Shown here: positions 47,373 through 58,531 of the stretch, piece by piece | Layout: each line of letters starts with the position of its first letter | Position numbering within the stretch: position 1 is the first letter of the stretch | DNA from: Haberlea rhodopensis | Taxonomy: Eukaryota > Streptophyta > Magnoliopsida > Lamiales > Gesneriaceae | DNA: 64,000 nt | Reading direction: 5' to 3' | Assembly: GCA_907163345.1 (NCBI GenBank) | Contig: CAJQUN010001168.1 | Span: 32,679 to 96,678 of the forward strand | The notes under the pieces: generated by a model | The model's input: the letters and a program-made list of their open reading frames with translations, nothing else | Databases searched by the model: none | What the model was told of the DNA's origin: nothing | Translations under genes and position numbers: made by a program

Positions 47373-47692
47373 TCTATACTATATTATTATTATTATAAAG
47401 TGTAAACCCTTTATAATAACTACTTTAGTCCATCCTAAATAAACCAATGTCAAATTACTTATATGTCCAAACAAATTACTTGGTTTTTTATTATTAAGGG
47501 GCAAAAAGGTAAAACAAAAAAACATCACATCTCTCTTTCCATATTCCAAAACTGCTTCAGTTTAAATAAAAAAAAAGAATCCTTTCATCAGTTTTTAAAA
47601 ATTGTGATATGATGTGCAAAGTATTACACATATCCAATACAAAATATTTATTTATTACGTTACACACGCAACACATGTGCGTCGTCCGCTAG
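47373..47692 (+). mobile_element. Non-autonomous Helitron, about 320 bp
   Basis: Starts TCTATACTATATTATTATTA, ends GTCGTCCGCTAG, and is inserted between A and T. A short hairpin-forming 'cgcaacacatgtgcg' lies 8 bp before the CTAG terminus. 5'-TC, 3' hairpin plus CTRR, and A|T insertion are the Helitron criteria. No coding capacity. Confidence 0.65.
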
Positions 47693-48499
47693 TTTAAATA
47701 AATTTGTACTCTTAAGTTGGATCTCTTTTAAAAATTACATGTTATTTAAATTTTATGTTTTATATTATCTTATATATCAAAATCTTAAGTTAATTACAGA
47801 ATTATATATATACAAAACGTGTGGCAAATAACTAGTTTATTTTTTACTTAATTTTTAAAATAAAAAAAACTAGCGTATGTATGTCACTTATGTTAATGTT
47901 GGAAACCAAAGACATCATTACAAAAAACAATTTATTTTGTTGTTGTTTTTTTACAACAAGGTTGTAGCTTAGTAGTCGTCATACACTCCCCATTGTAAAC
48001 AGTTTGAGTTGGAGTTCGTATCCTCGTAATTTAGGAATTGTTAAAAAAAATTCCCTTTTTCTATACATGTGAACTTCTCTATAAGAACGAATTTAATATT
48101 TTTATTAATGTGAACAAAAGTTAATAACATAAAACATGCGTACAAAAATAATCTAAGAGGTGCAAAATATAATATATCATATAAAATAATATTATTTTTG
48201 GAGGCAATTGTCCACCATAATGTAAATTCGTCCCTTGTCTATACAATCACTATTTTCAATTCAAGACACGATTTCTAAAAATATTATTGCTATAAACTTT
48301 AGTTTCAAGATTTTTAATAACCCATATAAAAAAAAACTAAATATATTCTTATACAACATAACATCGACGAGCCTCCAACTCATTCCTACTTTGGGATAAC
48401 TCAGTTTCAAATCGTGCAACGTGCACAAAAATATACCCCTCACCACTTTCAAACATAACATGGACAATAAAAAATGTTTTCTCTTAAAAACAAAATCAC
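47693..48499. other. AT-rich intergenic sequence
   Basis: No gene or repeat that I can define. Several poly(A)/poly(T) runs. Confidence 0.5.
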
Positions 48500-49144
48500 A
48501 CATATTTCATATTTTCAAAAAAAAAAAAAAAAGACATTTCAGAAGATATGCAATAATGTTATAAACAAACATATATTTTTTTTTTTTGGAAAGTTCAGGC
48601 CGGTATCCTAAGGTAAAAGTTTGTTCATCCTAGTTTGGGTAAAAAATATGCAATCATTTAAGTCCACTTTATTTTTGAAAAGAAAAAATCACCCTTTAAC
48701 GTTTTCCCTCATCTTTCCCGACTTCATTTTCGGCTTCTTCTCTTACTTCGATTCCATTCCAGACTTCATTCTTGCTCTTCCTTTCATCTATTATTTCGAT
48801 TACAATCTCCTCGTAAACTTCCATTCCATTTCTTCTTTTTTGGGGGAACATTCTGTGACTACAGATTTACATGGCGTCCAAAATCAAACAAGAGTATTCG
48901 GGCAAAAGCTCCAGGAAGACGACAACACAAAGAAAAAGTTTGAGGAAATCTGGTATGTAACGGTTGGATTTTCGCTTCCTAATGAATGGTTTTTGAAAAT
49001 TGTAGGGTTTTAATTTGATTTATTTTTTCGATTATTGTTGTTTGAATGGTGGTGTTGAGAATTTAGGGTTTGAATTTTTTCTTTTACGCTTATGGTTTGA
49101 AAGTTTTTTTCTGATTAAGGTTTTTTTCTTTCTTTTTCCGATTA

Positions 49145-49520
49145 TGGTTTCTGATGCACGAAATATCCATGTAAATTTATTTTTTATGCACGAAAATTAT
49201 TTGTTTAATGGGATTTCATTTTAGCTCATTTGAATGGTTTAGTGACAATGTATTCTGATGCACAAAATATCCATGTAAATGTATTTTTTATGCACGAAAA
49301 ATTATTTGTTTAGTGGGATTTCATGTTAGCTCGTTTGAATAGTTTAGTGTCAATGTATTTTGATGCACGAAATATTCATGTAAAATGCATTTTTTATGCA
49401 CGAAAAATTATTTTGTTAGCTTCCACTATTTTTGGTGCACCAATAAGGAGTTGTTGTGTCGATGTATTTTTTATGCACGAAAAATCCATGTAAATGTATT
49501 TTTGGTGCACGAAAAATATG
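49145..49520 (+). repeat. GTGCACGAA-type array 1: about 106-bp higher-order repeat
   Basis: Units of about 106-108 bp running from 'tgatgcacgaaatatccatg' through 'tttttatgcacgaaaaatta' to 'gtttagtg..aatgtatt', repeated about three times before degenerating. Each carries two copies of a TGCACGAA motif. Located in the first intron of the Ulp1-like gene. Confidence 0.8.
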
Positions 49521-50619
49521 GGGATTACAGAATGGCAATCAATATTTTTTTTATTTTGTTAGTGTCAAAGTGTATTATATAATCACTAACGTATCCTTAA
49601 TTGTTGTTTTCATCTAAGCATCGCCTCCGCCCTCGCCAAGCGACCAAGATATAACCAAAAATGGAACATATCTGCATTTTACAAAGCAAACATGCAGGCG
49701 GTGGTTTCAGACCTAAAGAAATTAAGATGCGAGAAGAACATTTAGTAGTGTTGCATCGACCACCATTTTGGCTAATTGTGAATGGAATTCAGACTGACCG
49801 AGTGGTCCTTGATCATTGCAAGAAGCGTGATCTCCCAATTATGGAAATAATTTCTTGCTTCAACAAAGATTCGTCTGAATTCACATTTGGGGTTACAGAA
49901 TGACGATCAATATCAATGATGTCCATTTAATTTTTGGAATAAGGGATGGCAGTGAAGACATTGATATGTAGTTGGTAGATTATCTACGCACATCATTCTT
50001 AAGTATGTGCTTCCCTGAGAAGGAGTCCAAAAGTGATTATAGAATGAGTAAGAGCTCGATTTACAAGAAATGGACATCGAAAGTAGCAAGGCGGGATTCT
50101 ACTACTGTACATGATGTTGCCAGATTGATGACTCTGTACTTGCTGGCGATCTTCATCTCTACAAAATCATCAAACCTGTCATGGGCGTACACTGCCTTGG
50201 TGGATGACCTGGATAAAATTTGCATGCACAACTGGTCATAACCCATATTAAAGAATTTGTTATTCAGTTTAGTTCAATTGAACACAAAAAAAAACACTCT
50301 GGATGTGTTCCTCTAATACCTGTAAGTCGTTTTGTAATCCCTACATGAAATTAATTTCTTTAATTTTTGTTGATAACATTGTTTCACATTTATGTGTAGT
50401 ATTGGCTATGCGAGAGGACAAACCTGATTGATCCAGTGGATGTGAACTTGGTCCCAAGGTTCATGAATGGGACCTTGAAGAGTTATACAAAAAGCTCGGG
50501 TCGATTAAAATCAAGGAGTTTGATCGTGCTTACGTAAGTATTAGTGAATTTCATTTATTATGTATGTAAAATCACTTATGGTGCATGTATAATAACACAT
50601 TAATCTATTGTAAAAGTAA

Positions 50620-51505
50620 AGTGATGCACGGAAATTATATTGGTGCACGAACATTTTTATATTGGTGCACGAACATTTGAACTTATATTAGTGCACGAAA
50701 GTTCTACGTTGCACTAACATTTGAACTTGTACTGGTGCACGAACTTTTTTATATTGATGCCTGAACATTTGAACTTATATTGATGCACGAAAGTTATATT
50801 GGTGCACTAAAATTTGAACTTATATTGATGCACGAAAGTTATATTGGTGCACTAACATTTGAACTTGTACTGGTGCATGAATTTTTTTATACTGGTGCAC
50901 GAACATTTGAACTTATATTGGTCTTTGAAACTTATATTATGCACTAACGTTTGAACTTATACTGATGCACGAACATTTTTATACTAGTGCAGGAATATTT
51001 TTATACTTGTGCACGAACATTTGAACTTATATTGGTGATCGAAAGTTATATTTGTGCACTAACATTTGAACTTGTACTGGTGCACGAACATTTGAAGTTA
51101 TATTGATGTTTGAAACTTATATTGATGCACTAACATTTGAACTTATACTGATGCACGAACATTTTTATACTGGTGCACGAATATTTTTATACTGGTGCAC
51201 GAACATTTTTATACTGGTGCACGAAAGTTATATTGGTGCACTAACATTTGAACTTGTACTGGTGCACGAACAATTTTATACTGGTGCACGAACATTTTTA
51301 TACTGGTGCATGAACATTTGAACTTATATTGATGAACGAAAGTTATATTGGTGCATTAACATTTGAACTTGTACTGGTGCACGACCATTTTTATATTGGT
51401 GCACGAACATTTGAACTTATATTGGTGTTTGAAACTTATATTGATGCACTAATATTTGAACTTATACTGGTGCACAAACGTTTGAACTAATATTGGTGCT
51501 TGAGA
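50620..51505 (+). repeat. GTGCACGAA-type array 2: variable short units
   Basis: About forty copies of a core TGGTGCACGAAC or TGGTGCACTAAC. Spacers differ ('atttgaacttatat', 'atttttatac', 'agttatat'), so unit length alternates among roughly 19, 22 and 26 bp. Core conservation exceeds spacer conservation. Lies in an intron of the Ulp1-like gene, in sense. Confidence 0.9.
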
Positions 51506-53874
51506 CTTTATACTACTAATCTATACCACTATAAACAATTGGATGCAGTTAAAGGAAATAAGTTTGCCAATGTCAATTGAAGAATGTGAACTTCTGCACC
51601 TCATTGTTAGTGATAAACCAGAATCACCCATCTCTTCTCATTCAACCCAACAAGATACACAAGACAACCAAGAACAACAAATTCAAGAACAAACAATTGC
51701 TGAACCACAACCTGCAGAACAACAAATAATTGATGAACGACCACGACAGAAGAACATCCGAATGAGTCAACAATCTAGTATTATTCATCTACACCAGATA
51801 CTACAATTGTTGAGGTTTAGATTGATCTGAGTTAGCATAATACATATGACAATTTATACGATGACTACAACATATCCAATGATGATAACTTGGTGGATGT
51901 GTTTGTCACTAACGAGCCAGATGATGTGGATACCGAAAGTCCTCAGCCGACGGAAACATCTCAAAAATAAGAATTTCCTCAATATGAAGAGGTATTGGCG
52001 CAACTTGAAGAAACAAAGGCAAAGTTTTTGACAAAGGAAATGGAGTTGCAGGAATTGCAAATAAAATTTGATTCCTTTGTCCAAGAGAAGGAAGTAATGT
52101 TTACAGTAGAATTCATTGAAAAGTAGAAATCAGGATACAGTTTGAGAAATCAAAAACAATACTTCTGCTGAAGGAGGAGGAGTTGAAAGACTTGCATACA
52201 CGATTTGATGAACATAAGAAACAACAGGAAGATCTTGATAATATAACTGTACAGCTCCATGACCAAATTCAAAGAATTAACCATGATAAGGGCAAAGTTG
52301 AGAACGAGCTGAGCAACACAAAAGCAATTACTCAGATGTTGAATGACGAAAATCAAAAATTTGTCAAAGAAAATGTGGAACAGACATCGATGGTGAAACG
52401 TATCAAGAACATAATGGACAGAATGGGCAAAAAGATAAGGGTCACACATACCCTGAGCATAAAAGAGCTAAGAAGTCAAAACAAAATGAAGAAACGGAAG
52501 AAGAATATAAACACAAAAATGTAAGCAATGACATCATACAATCGCATGATGATGATGATTTTGAAGATAAGGTGAGCAATGCGAAAAAGAACAAGGATGG
52601 GCCATTCATTTTTAAACAAAAAATGTTGCCTTCAAACGATTGACAAAAGTATAAAGAGATTTCGTAATGGAAGTTAACAAGGAGCATTGACAATGGTACG
52701 CCTTAAAAAAATTTTAAAAAAATTATTATAAACACTGTTCGAAACCAAAATTGTTGGACTTTATCATTCTGTGCAGGGGAGTCATATGGATGGACAATAT
52801 ATCAGAAAATACAATACAAGTTAGAGATATTGGCATCATTCGCAACGAACTGTCAATTTCCAATGATGTAAGCGATTTGCATTAACCATTTCTCTTAAGT
52901 CATTAACAAATTATTTGTGCACTTATTTAAATGTTGATATTCACTTAACTTGTGACAATATCTTATCATGATTCTCAGATTATTGACCGCTGGGCCATGA
53001 TTATCAATAGATTCATGGCGAAAAAATGAGAGAAGAAGTTGTCATGTGTATTTGACAGCATGTGCTGGTAATAAAAGTCAACCTAATAATTAAATTTTTG
53101 TTACATTTTTATGTATCAAATATTTTTTTTTTCATCTTGACAGTTGTACATTGTACAAATGTCAAAATGGTGTACTGCCAAGAGGTTGCAAAACACCAAA
53201 TTAATGACAAGCTAGCCGAGGCCATGAATTATCGTTTCTTGATTTTCCCAATAAACACATGCGGTCGTGAGGATCCACTTGTCACATCTGGCTACCACTG
53301 GACATTGCTAGTATTTGATATCCATGAATAACAGTGGATGCATTACAATTCTATTAGGCCACGAAGGGAAGAAGAAACCAATTATTACTTTGAAAGGGCA
53401 AAACTATTGGTAATTTGGTAAAATGTTTTTAGTTTGCTTTGTCCCAATACTATAAGTAAATTAATAAAATAATATGAACTCTTCTTAAATTTACAGAAAA
53501 AAGACTTCAACAAAAAAATGGAAACAATTATCAAGAGGACCCCATATCAGAAGGTGTGCAACACAGTCAGAGCAAACACAATTATGATATTGAGCCATAC
53601 AAAGAAGCAGCACAACAGAAGCCTGGCTCCAAAGACTGTGGCATATTCATATGCATAAATATGGAGAAAGTTATGAGAGGCAACTTGTGCCATAGCATTC
53701 AAACTTAGATTATAATACTTGTTATCGGGTTAAGAAGGTGAAAATGATAATTCAAAATGCAAAAGACTCGTAGTTCTTTAGTTCCAACTTCTTCAAAATG
53801 TATAATATTTTGTAGTTCTTATTAAATTCAGGTAACTGATGAATGCAAGATGTATATACTAGTTCAAGAACTAG

Positions 53875-54265
53875 ATATTGGTGCACGGACATAAATTATA
53901 GTGGTGCCCAATAATATATTATACGGGTGCTCGAACATAACATCAATGGTGCACGAAAATAAAATATATCGGTGCACGGACATTTAAAACTTATATTGGT
54001 GCACGAAACTTATATTGGTGCACGAACATTTAAAACTTTTATTGGTGCACAAAACTTATTTTGGTGCACGGACATTTAAACTTATACTGGTGCACGAACA
54101 ATCGAACATAAGCTAACTGGTTCAAGAACATAAAGTCATTGGTGCACGAACTCAAGTTATATTGGTGCACGAACATAAGCTAACTGGTGCACAAACTAAA
54201 ATTATATTGGTGCACGAACTTGTAAAAGGATAAGGCAACATAACTGGTGCACGAACTCAACATAA
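53875..54265 (+). repeat. GTGCACGAA-type array 3, between the convergent genes
   Basis: About seventeen copies of TGGTGCACGAAC and close variants with spacers such as 'ataagctaac' and 'atttaaaacttatat', placed between the 3' ends of the Ulp1-like and transposase genes. Same orientation as array 2. Confidence 0.88.
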
Positions 54266-54489
54266 TATTTGTTTATCTAAATCTCCAGAACATCATAATA
54301 TAAACTCATATTGCATAACATTATAGTGAAATAAATGCCTTCAAAAGCTTTCATAAATCAACCAATAGGTTCGTTACAAGTTTTCTTATTGTGGCCATGT
54401 TTATTACAACGACTACAACATAACTGTCTAATGTTTTCACCTTTAAATCGAATTCTTCTCTTCTTTGGACGACCATGTTGTCTTTTTGT

Positions 54490-54511
54490 TTGGGGGGGGG
54501 GGGGGGGGGTG
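54490..54511. repeat. G homopolymer in the transposase C-terminus
   Basis: A run of about 18 G (polyproline on the minus strand). Length variation here would shift the transposase frame; possible assembly uncertainty. Confidence 0.75.
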
Positions 54512-55494
54512 TAATACATTTGTTTCCATTCCAACCAGTGGAACATCAACCGTCGCATATCTTGGAATGAGAAAAATGACTCCTTCATAGCATAGCCTAT
54601 ACGTACTAATATGAAAAAAAATTGTCAACTACTTCATTAATTGCCAATTTATTCCTCATAAATACAGCAATTGCATGAGGACATGGGAATCCATCCAACT
54701 GCCATTTTGTAGCATGAATATGTTTTATTGTCAAGCCGCAGAGTAACTGTAGGGTACGAAAACCCTTCAAAGTAGCAAGCAAAAGACATCTTAATATTAC
54801 ATGCATGACCTTCATTTACATAAGATGCCCATTTCTTTTCCATCCGAGCACACAATACCCCACTCAAACGTTGTGCAATTAATCTCCTAGCCGAAAACAA
54901 GCACATCAACTTAACCCTAATAGAATCAACCATATTTGTAATAGGAAGACCCCTTGCCTCTAATATCCATGAATTGAATGACTCGGCTGGATTGGAATAC
55001 ATCTCTCCATATCTCATCCAGTAGAGTATGCATTAGTCCACTTATCCAAAAAAAGTCCTTGTAAGAAATCTTCCAAAATTGATCCACCTCATCATTTGAA
55101 AAACAACTAGCTTTTCATTAAAAATAGCCACTAACGGCGAGTAAGCACATTCATCGAGCAAAAAACATAATCTCTCTCGAAACTTATTTGAAAAGTGTTT
55201 ACCAGCATATCGATCACGCAGGTTGCACTTTAAATGATATAAACAAAAAAAGTGTTTCAGAGAAACTCCAAACACAACAGGTAGCGCCTCCATCAGACCA
55301 ATATTACGATCGAATATATATTCAATATCTTCCCCATTGTCTAAAATTTTGCTCAAATAAGATAAAACCATAGTCAATTATCGTCGTTCTCGGTATCCAC
55401 AACAGCGAAGTCAAAGGGAACATACCTGCAAAATAAAACATCACTACGTTAAATGCAATAGATTTTCGTTCACCAGAAATCCCAATTATATGGG

Positions 55495-56140
55495 TGCATG
55501 AACATAATCTCACTGGTGCACGAACTCAAATTATACTGATGCACAAAAATAATATACTGATGCACGAAGGAGACTGGTAATGTATAACGGGTGCACGAAA
55601 CTTATTAAAGTAACTGATGAACGAAACTTATATAAAATTAACTGATGCAAGAAACTTACATAAATTAACTGATGCACGAAAATAATACAATGATGCACGA
55701 AACTTATTAAAAGTAACTGATGCACGAAACTTATATAAAAGTAGCTGATGCACGAAACTTTTATAAAAATAACTGATTATGTGATGCACGAAACTTACAT
55801 AAATTAACTAATGCACGAAAATAATATAATGATGCACGAACCTTATACAAAAGTAACTGATGCACGAAACTTATATAAAACTAATAAAAGTAACTGATGC
55901 ACGAAACATATATAAAAGTAACTGATGCACGAAATTTACATAAATTAACTGATGCACGAAATAATATTCTGATGCACGAAAAAGACTGGTGATGCACGAA
56001 ACTTACATAAATTAACTGATGCACGACTTTATAGATACCTGGTGCACGAATCTTATTTTTGTAATAAGATTCGTGCACCAATTAGATTATGTTCGTGCAC
56101 TAGTGAAGATTCATGTTCGTGCATCACTTATTGTTGTGTA
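55495..56140 (+). repeat. GTGCACGAA-type array 4, ending in inverted copies
   Basis: About twenty-five copies of CTGATGCACGAAACTTA with 'tataaaagtaa' spacers (unit about 28 bp), in an intron of the transposase gene and antisense to it. After 56060 the motif appears in reverse orientation (TTCGTGCACCA, TTCGTGCACTA, TTCGTGCATCA). The hairpin at 56040-56080 is the turning point. Confidence 0.9.
56040..56080. repeat. Perfect 18-bp-arm hairpin at the motif strand switch
   Basis: Arms TGGTGCACGAATCTTATT and its exact reverse complement separated by a 5-base loop (TTTGT). The left arm begins with the forward array motif and the right arm ends with the inverted motif. Confidence 0.95.
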
Positions 56141-57817
56141 CTTTGATTCCCATCCTTCACTGTCGCTGACAGAAGGGTGCCCTTGAATCGAGATTTCAAA
56201 AGCGTTCCATCAAGGAATAACATTTGACGACAATGTTTAAACCCGTCAATGTTGGCACAAAATGAAACGAACAACGGCAAAATCGGTTGATGTCATCAAC
56301 TTCAAGCTCAATAAAACTTCCAACATTTATCGTTCTCGCCGCATCAATGTACGAATTCAATTCCTGGAACGACTCATCATAATTTCCAAAAGTAATAGAT
56401 CTAGCATTCTCCACACTTCTCCATGCCTTACTATAAGTGATATCCAAGCCACATTCTCTTTTTATTAACTCCGATACATCAGTTGCAGAGAACATGATTT
56501 GAAGACACTCGATCAGCAATAATTTAAGATATTAAAATAGAACTCATCCTTTTAGATTTGTCTTTGATCATTATGAGCCCACAAGTGTGCATGCTGTTCA
56601 ATTTCTTTATATAAAAAGACCTATCCATTCTTGATATACTTGCATTCACAAACCAACCACATCCTTCATCATGCTTTCTACCACACTCGGCAACTACCCT
56701 AACCTTATTATTTTTTACATAGTTGAAATCAAAACCAACTTCCACCGAATATTTACTCAATTCACAGCGAAACTCTTCTACACCACCACTAAACTTTTGA
56801 CCAACCCCACTAATAATTGATTACCAACTGGAAAATAACAACTTCTCTTTGCCTTTAACATTACGTCTCCGATGGTCATAATCAAATTCTGGAGATGAAT
56901 GACATGCTTGTTCAATTTCATCACGTGCACCTGCATCATTATTTTCCCTACTATCTATAAGGTCAGTTGCCTCGCATGCACCACCAAAATGTAACGGTGC
57001 ATTATCCCTAACTTCAACAAGCGATGTCTGCCAATTCCTACTTCTTGAAGAAACTCCAGGATATGCAATTCTTTCATCATCAACATCAACTGTCAACAAC
57101 CAGAGGTCTATAATCTTACACAGAACAAACATATTCATTATATCATCTTCATTACTCAACAACATTTAGGGTGTCCAGATATAGAATATTTAAAAAATAT
57201 TCCATCAAAGTTGTAATCACTCCATTTACGAATTGGAGAAGATTTTAACTCCATGAAAGAAAAGCTGAAAGTTACGTTAAAAACTTGTGTTTCCTCTCTA
57301 AATTTCAACAAAAAATCTAATTCCAGAATCCATGACTTCCAACCAATGACACAGACTCGCATAAATTTAGAGAAGAAACTATTACAGATCTACCAAAAAA
57401 ACTTTACTTCATTTCCCTGAATCGATCGATGTCATCGGTTTTATTCAAAGATTTTAGTGCAGAGTGTTCGAACTTTTAGCATGCCTCGATTCAAAGGTGG
57501 TAGATTTTACGTGCAGAGGAGGAAAAGATATTACATAAAGAGTTAATAAATTAGGTTTATAGTTTTTTATAACTTAAGGGTATTTTGGGAACTAAAAAAG
57601 ACCTTTGCAAACCAACTCTTTAAAAAGTGGATGTATGTGAATATAATTATCTTTTAAGTGTTTTTTTTGTAAACATTATTTTTTTGGGACTCATTTGAAA
57701 TATCTTTCTGAAAAGAGTGCCAACATGTAATTTTCCCTTTTTCTTTTGCAAAAAACAGTACATTTCTTAGAGCCCTTTTCTTATTTTTATGTCCACAACA
57801 AACATTTGGGCTCATTA

Positions 57818-57920
57818 TTGGCCCAATTAGATTATGTACAAATTACCCAATAATTTAACTGGAGATGCCCCGCCCCACATCTTTTTGTTTTTCCCCAATT
57901 TTTTTCACGTAGAAACCCTA
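57818..57920 (+). promoter_or_regulatory. Site II and telo-box elements upstream of the RRM gene
   Basis: TTGGCCCAATT at 57818-57828 contains a site II type GGCCCA element, and AAACCCTA at 57913-57920 is a telo-box. The two together are typical of housekeeping plant promoters (family knowledge). They lie just upstream of, or in, the first untranslated exon. Confidence 0.5.
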
Positions 57921-58531
57921 GGTTCAAACTTCAAGCACTTCATACGAATTTGTTGGTCGAATTAACCTTCTCCGTCAAGGTATTTCCGGCCATTTACATG
58001 CATTTTTATGTATAGTTTTGTTAGTTTATTTATAGAATTATCTTTATTATACGTGGGCTCTCAAATTTAAGGTTGAATGGGGACAGACAATGTACGTATA
58101 TTTGTAATACATACAGGTGAAAAAGTATTAGGAAATGCAATGACAGTGGGAATCTAACTGTGTTTGATCGGGGTTTTTCATTTTTTGGTGGTATCTAGTT
58201 GGGAGAAGTGAATGATAAAATGATATCTCTGTTGGTCCTGTCGAAGGTGAAAATTGGTCAGGAGGTTAAGACTTAACTGAATTCTAGGTAATGCGGATCT
58301 TGTTTAAGCAAAAAATGAAGTTTCAGAAGACTTCAACAAAAAAATTCATGTATTTACGGGGCCACTTTATTTAAGGTCTGGAAATGCGAATGATGGGCTT
58401 CCTCGCATCACCACTTAGCTATGGCTTTTTGATATACTACTAGCATACCATGATTTTTATTTTTTTTTTTATTTTTATCGAGCACGTCTGATTGACGCTG
58501 ATAAAGTTTTAGGGGCATTTGATTGTTACTC

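Larger units (their letters stand above)
48871..53709 (+). pseudogene. Ulp1-like (C48) cysteine protease gene of the MULE
   Basis: Exon-like start at 48871-48952 (MASKIKQEYSGKSSRKTTTQ, donor 'gtatgta'). The next coding block, about 49660-50240, has IKMREEHLVVLHRPPFWLIV, IFGIRDGSED and LMTLYLLAIFI, typical of the N-terminal domain of transposon Ulp1 proteins, with internal stops (for example TAG at about 49968). A middle block at 51543-52520 includes a Gln-rich linker and a coiled coil (residues such as VENELSNTKAITQMLNDENQ). The protease part at 53154-53709 carries the His of SGYHWTLLVFDI, HYNSIRP and the Cys of KDCGIFICINMEKVM, with a TAA between the first two. Deubiquitinase-like SUMO protease by family; this copy is dead. 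Confidence 0.75.
54358..57362 (-). pseudogene. MULE transposase gene, decayed
   Basis: Read on -, from 57362: an N-terminal region (LKSSPIRKWSDYNFDGIFFK); the acidic block at 57165-56821; a MuDR-type DNA-binding region at 56760-56524 (VVAECGRKHDEGCGWFVNAS); a block at 56519-56196 (DITYSKAWRSVENARSITFG); an intron with array 4; the DDE core, with VVDTENDD near 55410 followed by TGA where Trp is usual, and IFDRNIGLMEALPVVF with FCLYHLKCNL at 55377-55042; YSNPAESFNSWILEARGLPI at 55017-54649; the SWIM-type zinc finger WQLDGFPCPHAIAVFM; and a final knuckle CSRCNKHGHNKKTC. The order matches MULE transposases. Frameshifts and stops show it is not functional. Confidence 0.78.
48500..57720. mobile_element. 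Kaonashi-type MULE with Ulp1-like gene, decayed
   Basis: A Ulp1-like protease pseudogene (+) and a MULE transposase pseudogene (-) converge within 9 kb, the arrangement described for Kaonashi MULEs (family knowledge). The outer limits are estimates. The right side has 'ctttctgaaaagagtgcc' at about 57702-57721, the left has 'gacatttcagaagatatgc' at about 48533-48551, and both are followed inward by 'aataatgtt'-like sequence on opposite strands; this is only weak evidence for terminal inverted repeats. No 9-bp target duplication found. Four arrays of a GTGCACGAA motif fill the non-coding parts. Confidence 0.65.

Noticed and set aside
49145..56140. CRISPR-like interpretation of the short regularly spaced motifs
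   Set aside because: This is plant nuclear DNA, unit lengths vary, spacers are related to each other, and there are no cas genes.
48500..57720. Definite terminal inverted repeats for the MULE
   Set aside because: Only a weak, gapped similarity between about 48533 and 57721 could be seen, with no 9-bp duplication, so the boundaries are left as estimates.
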